In this document: piece by piece, positions 6,862-9,571 of the stretch | Layout of the letters: each line of letters begins with the position of its first letter | Position numbering within the stretch: the stretch's first letter is position 1 | Assembly (NCBI GenBank): GCA_902495265.1 | Contig: CABUWR010000034.1 | Location: forward strand, 1 to 9,571 | Source: an uncultured Collinsella sp. | Lineage (GTDB): Bacteria; Actinomycetota; Coriobacteriia; Coriobacteriales; Coriobacteriaceae | Reading direction: 5' to 3' | Length of the DNA stretch: 9,571 bases | Translations under genes and position numbers: made by a program | Notes under the pieces: generated by a model | Databases searched by the model: none | Seen by the model: the letters and a program-made list of their open reading frames with translations, nothing else | What the model was told of the DNA's origin: nothing

Positions 6862-7009
6862 GGTTTGTCTCGATCCGTAACACTAGGACGGCAATATTGG
6901 CTCCAGATGTTACAAATCGAGACGTTTCCGGATGACGCCGGCCCTTTGTCTCAATCTGTAACATCTAGGTCCGATTTTGCCGAGTTACTGTTACAGATCG
7001 AGACAAACC
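6862..7009. repeat. Tandem pair of 63-bp palindromes with core TTTGTCTCGATCTGTAACA
   Basis: Four copies of a 19-bp core in alternating orientation: 6864-6882 (+), 6908-6926 (-), 6945-6963 (+), 6989-7007 (-). Each +/- pair forms a near-perfect 19-bp stem with a 25-nt loop, and the two units repeat with an 81-bp period. Both loops carry CTAGG near their left end. The apparent small reading frame through this block is a by-product of the repeat. It occupies the middle of the 400-bp gene-free gap 6762-7161. Confidence 0.85.
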
Positions 7010-7106
7010 GCCGCGAACACCCGCTCTTCGTCAAAACCCACGAAGGTGTCCACGAACTGCCCCCTTTGCAATGGTTTGTGTGGTGGTTTGGGTGTTTGCC
7101 CAGATA
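7010..7106. other. Gene-free stretch upstream of the folate enzyme gene
   Basis: No gene or clear promoter is visible. The stretch 7067-7098 is rich in G and T (GGTTTGTGTGGTGGTTTGGG), and ACGAA is repeated 13 bp apart near 7040-7058. The promoter of the downstream gene should lie here or in the following hairpin, but no convincing -35/-10 pair was found. Confidence 0.3.
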
Positions 7107-7145
7107 AAACCTGCCAAAATAAACCTGTCCCTTTTTGGCAGGTTT
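7107..7145. repeat. 13-bp hairpin with GGGACA-containing loop, just before the RBS
   Basis: Perfect inverted repeat AAACCTGCCAAAA (7107-7119) / TTTTGGCAGGTTT (7133-7145) with a 13-nt loop. Read on the minus strand the loop is AGGGACAGGTTTA. AAACCTG occurs twice (7107-7113 and 7121-7127), so the 3' arm could pair with either copy. It ends 5 bases before the ribosome binding site of the cyclo-ligase gene. It may be an interspersed REP/MITE-like element or a translational control hairpin. Confidence 0.7.
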
Positions 7146-7161
7146 GCTAGAGGAGGTTGGG

Positions 7162-7758
7162 ATGGACAAGGTTGAGCTGCGACGGGCGGTGATTGCTCGG
7201 CGCGATGTTCTTGATTTGGATATGCGTGCTGCGAAGTCTGCCGTTATCTGTGCGCGGCTTGTTGAGCTGTTGGATCGCTCGGATCCCGCGGCGCCGCGCA
7301 TCGTTGCCGTCTATGCCGCGATGGGTTCCGAAGTCGATCCTGCCGCGTTTGCCGCAGCGGCCGCCAAACGCGGCTGGCGCGTGGCCTATCCGTGCATGTT
7401 CTCGGCAACAGACGCCGCAGCTTGTGGCCAACGCATGTGCATGCGGGCAGTTGCCGCCGACGATGCGTCCTCGGCTCCGTTTATCGCCCACCCCACGCGA
7501 ACCTTCGCGGCCATGGACATCGACAGCGACCGCTTCCCTATCGTGCCTGCCGAGGTCCTCGACATGATCGTCGTGCCGCTCGTAGCCTTCGACCGGGCCG
7601 GCGCACGCCTGGGCTATGGCGGCGGCTGCTATGACCGCTACCTGTCCACGCTCTCGCCCGCATGTCAAATCATCGGCATTGCCTTTGACGAGCAGCGTGT
7701 CGACCACGTCTCCACCGACGCCCACGACCTGCCGCTACCCCACATCATCAGCGCCTGA
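7162..7758 (+). CDS. 5-formyltetrahydrofolate cyclo-ligase (methenyltetrahydrofolate synthetase)
   Basis: Cytosolic one-carbon enzyme of 198 aa that converts 5-formyltetrahydrofolate to 5,10-methenyltetrahydrofolate using ATP. The N-terminus has the family helix KVELRRAVIARRDVL (3-17); YAAMGSEVDP (51-60) is the conserved strand-loop; and VVPLVAFDRAGARLGYGGG followed by CYDRYL (137-161) is the signature nucleotide/folate-binding segment. Length is typical (about 180-200). The start at 7162 has AGGAGG with a 5-base gap; an upstream in-frame extension to 7135 would start inside the preceding hairpin. The gene stands alone and converges with the AbiEi-like gene. A palindromic repeat fills the space between the two ends. 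Confidence 0.93.
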   Translation: MDKVELRRAVIARRDVLDLDMRAAKSAVICARLVELLDRSDPAAPRIVAVYAAMGSEVDPAAFAAAAAKRGWRVAYPCMFSATDAAACGQRMCMRAVAADDASSAPFIAHPTRTFAAMDIDSDRFPIVPAEVLDMIVVPLVAFDRAGARLGYGGGCYDRYLSTLSPACQIIGIAFDEQRVDHVSTDAHDLPLPHIISA

Positions 7759-7782
7759 TCGTCGCTGCATCGCACCCGCACG

Positions 7783-7904
7783 ATGAGCGTGGAAAATCTC
7801 CCACTTTGAGCCCCCTTTCGAGCAAAAAGCGGGAGATTATCCACGCTCATTCAACAAGCGTCCGAAAATCCACGCTCGTGTGGCCGATTTTCCACGCTCG
7901 TGTA
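7783..7904. repeat. Composite palindromic repeat, copy 1
   Basis: A 20-bp stem with one mismatch (7783-7802 and 7831-7850, core GAGCGTGGAAAATCTCCC) encloses a 28-nt loop beginning ACTTTGAGCCC. After a short spacer come two tandem 22-bp units (about 7862-7905), each ending TCCACGCTCGTGT (7869-7881 and 7891-7903). The same layout, sequence and orientation recur at 9186-9302. The copy lies between convergent genes, 22 bp from the stop of the AbiEi-like gene. No U-run follows the stem on either strand. Confidence 0.88.
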
Positions 7905-7925
7905 GCCAAACGCCCTGCAACCGCC

Positions 7926-8888
7926 TCAGCACACGCGCGGTACGCCGGCAACTTTGAGCTTGCGATCGAGCTTTGCCGGATCCCTTAGATCATCCCAGCA
8001 CAAGCGCACGATCTTGCAGTTATCAAGCAGCGAAAGCCTCGACTCGCGCTGGCGCTCATCAAATTGCGCCTTTGCGAGCTTGCCCTCCTCCGCCGCCTTC
8101 TCGCTTTTAACAAATCCGTCGAACTCCCCGATAATCAGCCGGTCGCCCACACGCCACAGGTAGTCAACGCGATACGGCCGTCCCGACTCAACTGGGTCGA
8201 ACAGCTCAACTTGCAGCTCCGGCGTCTGCCAGCCGCGCTCGATCATCAGCGCGCGTGCCTTGGACTCGCCACCGCTTTCCGAAAGGCCATCGGCACACCG
8301 CGCAACACTTCGCGCCGTCACAACACCGCGACGATTTAGGCCAAGCTTGTCGACTGCCTCAACGAGATGCTCCCTCGACAACAGCTGCTCATGAAGCGCC
8401 GAGTCCGCAATGATCAGCCCCTCGACAAACGATGCATCGACCAGGCAATCCGTAATCGTTTGATCGATATCGGTCACGGCAATATCCATCTGGATTGCAC
8501 GTGTTTGACGAGCATAACGATGACGAATCACCTGAGAGCCGGGCGTCGTCGATTGCGCCGGCGCCGCGGCGATATGAATGTGCGTCAAATTGGCATGCGA
8601 AACCGAAAGGCCATAGATAACAGCCGCCGTATAGGAGCAAAATGTCCAGTCGGGGTGCTTTTGCGCAAGTGCCCGCACCCGATGCAGATAACGCTGCCGA
8701 AACTTGAGCTCGGGCCAATATTCCGGACGCGCATACAGCCCCGGCATGACTACTTCGAGACTTCCCGCCGCCACCCGACGCTCAATCTGCTTTGCCTCCG
8801 CCGCCGTGCGCGCGTACACGCAACTCATCTGCTGTTCGCATGCTTTAATGTGACTTGCAAGTCTTTGATTCGCCGTCATGTTTCCCAT
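7926..8888 (-). CDS. AbiEi-like protein with PD-(D/E)XK/DUF559-like C-terminal domain (orphan)
   Basis: Protein of 320 aa. The first third resembles the N-terminal winged helix and following domain of AbiEi-type antitoxin/regulator proteins: RRVAAGSLEVVMPGLYARPE (38-57), then CSYTAAVIYGL (84-94). The C-terminal third looks like a DUF559/very-short-patch type nuclease fold: GGESKAR (206-212), YRVDYLW (239-245), IIGEFDGFVKSE (252-263), with E208, D242, E255 and D257 as candidate active-site residues. The start at 8888 has GGGAGG with a 4-base gap; ATG at 8879 and TTG at 8951 are less well placed. Possible roles are a transcription regulator, an antitoxin-like protein, or a defence nuclease. No AbiEii toxin gene is adjacent. 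Two repeats of AGCATTTGGT upstream could be its operator. The family is a moderate call; the function is open. Confidence 0.7.
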   Translation of the reverse strand: MGNMTANQRLASHIKACEQQMSCVYARTAAEAKQIERRVAAGSLEVVMPGLYARPEYWPELKFRQRYLHRVRALAQKHPDWTFCSYTAAVIYGLSVSHANLTHIHIAAAPAQSTTPGSQVIRHRYARQTRAIQMDIAVTDIDQTITDCLVDASFVEGLIIADSALHEQLLSREHLVEAVDKLGLNRRGVVTARSVARCADGLSESGGESKARALMIERGWQTPELQVELFDPVESGRPYRVDYLWRVGDRLIIGEFDGFVKSEKAAEEGKLAKAQFDERQRESRLSLLDNCKIVRLCWDDLRDPAKLDRKLKVAGVPRVC

Positions 8889-8946
8889 GTCGCCTCCCAA
8901 CTCTTGGAACGGCGCAAACGTACCAGACGGTTTCATGCGAAGTCTA

Positions 8947-8978
8947 ACCAAATGCTGTCCTGGCGCTGACCAAATGCT
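8947..8978 (-). promoter_or_regulatory. Direct repeat AGCATTTGGT upstream of the AbiEi-like gene
   Basis: The 10-mer AGCATTTGGT (minus strand) occurs at 8969-8978 and 8947-8956, with a period of 22 bp, about two turns of the helix, 59-90 bp before the start codon. This arrangement suits cooperative binding of a dimeric regulator; autoregulation is known for AbiEi, so self-binding is plausible. No clear -35/-10 pair was identified nearby. Confidence 0.4.
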
Positions 8979-9178
8979 TGACGGTTTTGAACGTTTTAGG
9001 CTGATGGCTTATATCTGCAGGTAGAAGCCTTACCGAGAGATCCCTGTCTCCACATTTAGATGCCTGTGTCCATCGGATTATCAGAAAGAAAAACCCGTCG
9101 AGATACGAGACTACGCCGAATGCGACTTGACCTCTTCACGCACCGTCTCTTAGCCGAGCCATCGGCATCTACATGCCT
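8979..9178. other. Gene-free stretch between the AbiEi-like gene and repeat copy 2
   Basis: No gene is supported here; the small minus-strand frame 9056-9274 runs into the repeat and has no family features. One imperfect direct repeat is visible, CCTGTCTCCA (9043-9052) and CCTGTGTCCA (9063-9072), with a 20-bp period. A TATAAG box on the minus strand at 9008-9013 lacks a matching -35. Confidence 0.4.
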
Positions 9179-9249
9179 AAAAAATGAGCGTGGATAATCT
9201 CCCACTTTGAGCCCGTTCCTCGGCCAAAAATGGGAGATTATCCACGCTC
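9179..9249 (-). terminator. Terminator of metA formed by the repeat's hairpin plus U6
   Basis: Perfect 19-bp stem, arms 9186-9204 and 9231-9249, with a 26-nt loop. On the minus strand the stem is followed by A and six T residues (9184-9179). It lies about 90 bp after the metA stop codon in the right orientation. The stem is the palindromic half of repeat copy 2. Confidence 0.65.
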
Positions 9250-9302
9250 GATTTGTAAACGTCCGAAAATCCACGCTCGTGTGTCCGATAATCCACGCTC
9301 GT
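9186..9302. repeat. Composite palindromic repeat, copy 2
   Basis: Same order as copy 1 at 7783-7904: a palindrome with arms GAGCGTGGATAATCTCCCA and complement, a loop beginning CTTTGAGCCC and containing CAAAAA, then two 22-bp units each containing TCCACGCTCGT (9270-9280 and 9292-9302). The spacing from the stem's right arm to the first unit (29 bp) and between units (22 bp) is identical in both copies, while the loop and spacer sequences differ. It is in direct orientation relative to copy 1, and together they bracket the AbiEi-like gene. Confidence 0.88.
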
Positions 9303-9337
9303 CACGCCGCCGGCACAGCAACAGCCGCGGCAGCGAC

Positions 9338-9571
9338 CTAGTGCTCCTCGCCGGCGCGGGCCAGGTCGTAGGGCGTGGTCTGGTAGACGTAGTAGTTGAG
9401 CCAGTTGGTGTAGAACAGCTGAGCCTGGCTGCGCCAGACGTTGCGCGGCTCGGCGGTGGGGTCGTCGTTCGGGAAGTAATGCGCCGGCACCTGAGGGTTG
9501 AGCCCGCGCTTCACGTCGCGCTCGTACTCCAGGCGCAACGTGTCGGTACCGTACTCGGGGTGGACAAAGAC
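9338..9571 (-). CDS. metA: Homoserine O-acyltransferase MetA (C-terminal part; 5' end outside window)
   Basis: Enzyme of methionine synthesis that acylates the hydroxyl of L-homoserine with acetyl- or succinyl-CoA. Only the last 77 residues are visible. They match the conserved end of Met[17 protein letters not shown] with the catalytic-type His and Glu of the HPEY motif, then [27 protein letters not shown] and TTPYDL close to the C-terminus. The frame is open to the right edge, and the apparent internal start near 9538 is a TTG leucine codon, not the true start. The acyl donor is set by residues outside the window. Repeat copy 2 follows 36 bp downstream and likely ends the transcript. Confidence 0.93.
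   Translation of the reverse strand, partial: VFVHPEYGTDTLRLEYERDVKRGLNPQVPAHYFPNDDPTAEPRNVWRSQAQLFYTNWLNYYVYQTTPYDLARAGEEH

Noticed and set aside
6865..7107. 80-codon plus-strand frame in the intergenic gap
   Set aside because: It runs through the tandem palindromes and has no RBS; the repeat structure explains the sequence.
6762..7161. tRNA, riboswitch or small structured RNA in the gap
   Set aside because: No cloverleaf, T-loop or known riboswitch core was seen; the visible structure is simple hairpins and repeats.
7783..7904. DnaA-box-like words (TTATCCACG) in the composite repeat, suggesting an origin or DnaA titration site
   Set aside because: The last base differs from the TTATCCACA consensus in every copy, and the words are explained by the symmetry of the repeat; no origin-type AT-rich region or dnaA/dnaN genes are near.
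7862..7905. Possible CRISPR array from the 22-bp tandem units
   Set aside because: Only two units with no unique spacers between them, and the same units recur within a larger palindromic element at 9264-9302.
9056..9274. 72-codon minus-strand frame
   Set aside because: About a third of it is the palindromic repeat, and there is no plausible RBS or family match.

Overview
The window looks like chromosomal DNA of a high-GC gut actinobacterium of the class Coriobacteriia, most likely Collinsella or a close relative. This rests on the very GC-rich coding style of the central gene, a mannose-family PTS with a GntR/UTRA regulator, and dense intergenic palindromic repeats. Genus assignment is inference; no rRNA or other marker gene is present.

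Region 1 (1-3436, all minus strand) is a sugar-uptake and catabolism locus. In transcription order it holds a GntR/UTRA regulator, PTS EIIA and EIIB of the mannose/sorbose family, an intrinsic terminator, then a new promoter, a two-domain SIS protein resembling the fructosamine-6-phosphate deglycases FrlB/FraB/GfrF, and the start of the PTS EIIC membrane subunit, which runs off the left edge. EIID is expected beyond the window. The likely logic is that EIIA/EIIB/EIIC(/EIID) import and phosphorylate an Amadori-type sugar-amine such as fructoselysine or glucoselysine, the SIS enzyme cleaves it to a hexose phosphate plus the free amine, and the GntR protein senses the phosphorylated intermediate. 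The exact substrate cannot be read from sequence.

Region 2 (about 3437-6815) is a divergent intergenic region followed by a large plus-strand gene for an M16C-type zinc metallopeptidase (presequence-protease/insulinase family, about 1014 aa), closed by a hairpin terminator.

Region 3 (about 6762-9337) is rich in repeats. A 400-bp gap holds two hairpins with GGGACA in the loop and a tandem pair of 63-bp palindromes. The 5-formyltetrahydrofolate cyclo-ligase gene (+) follows. A minus-strand gene for an AbiEi-like protein with a restriction-nuclease-like C-terminus comes next; it is an orphan, with no toxin partner in view. It lies between two direct copies of a composite repeat of about 120 bp. 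The right-hand copy also appears to serve as the terminator of the last gene, the C-terminal end of homoserine O-acyltransferase (metA, minus strand), which enters from the right edge.
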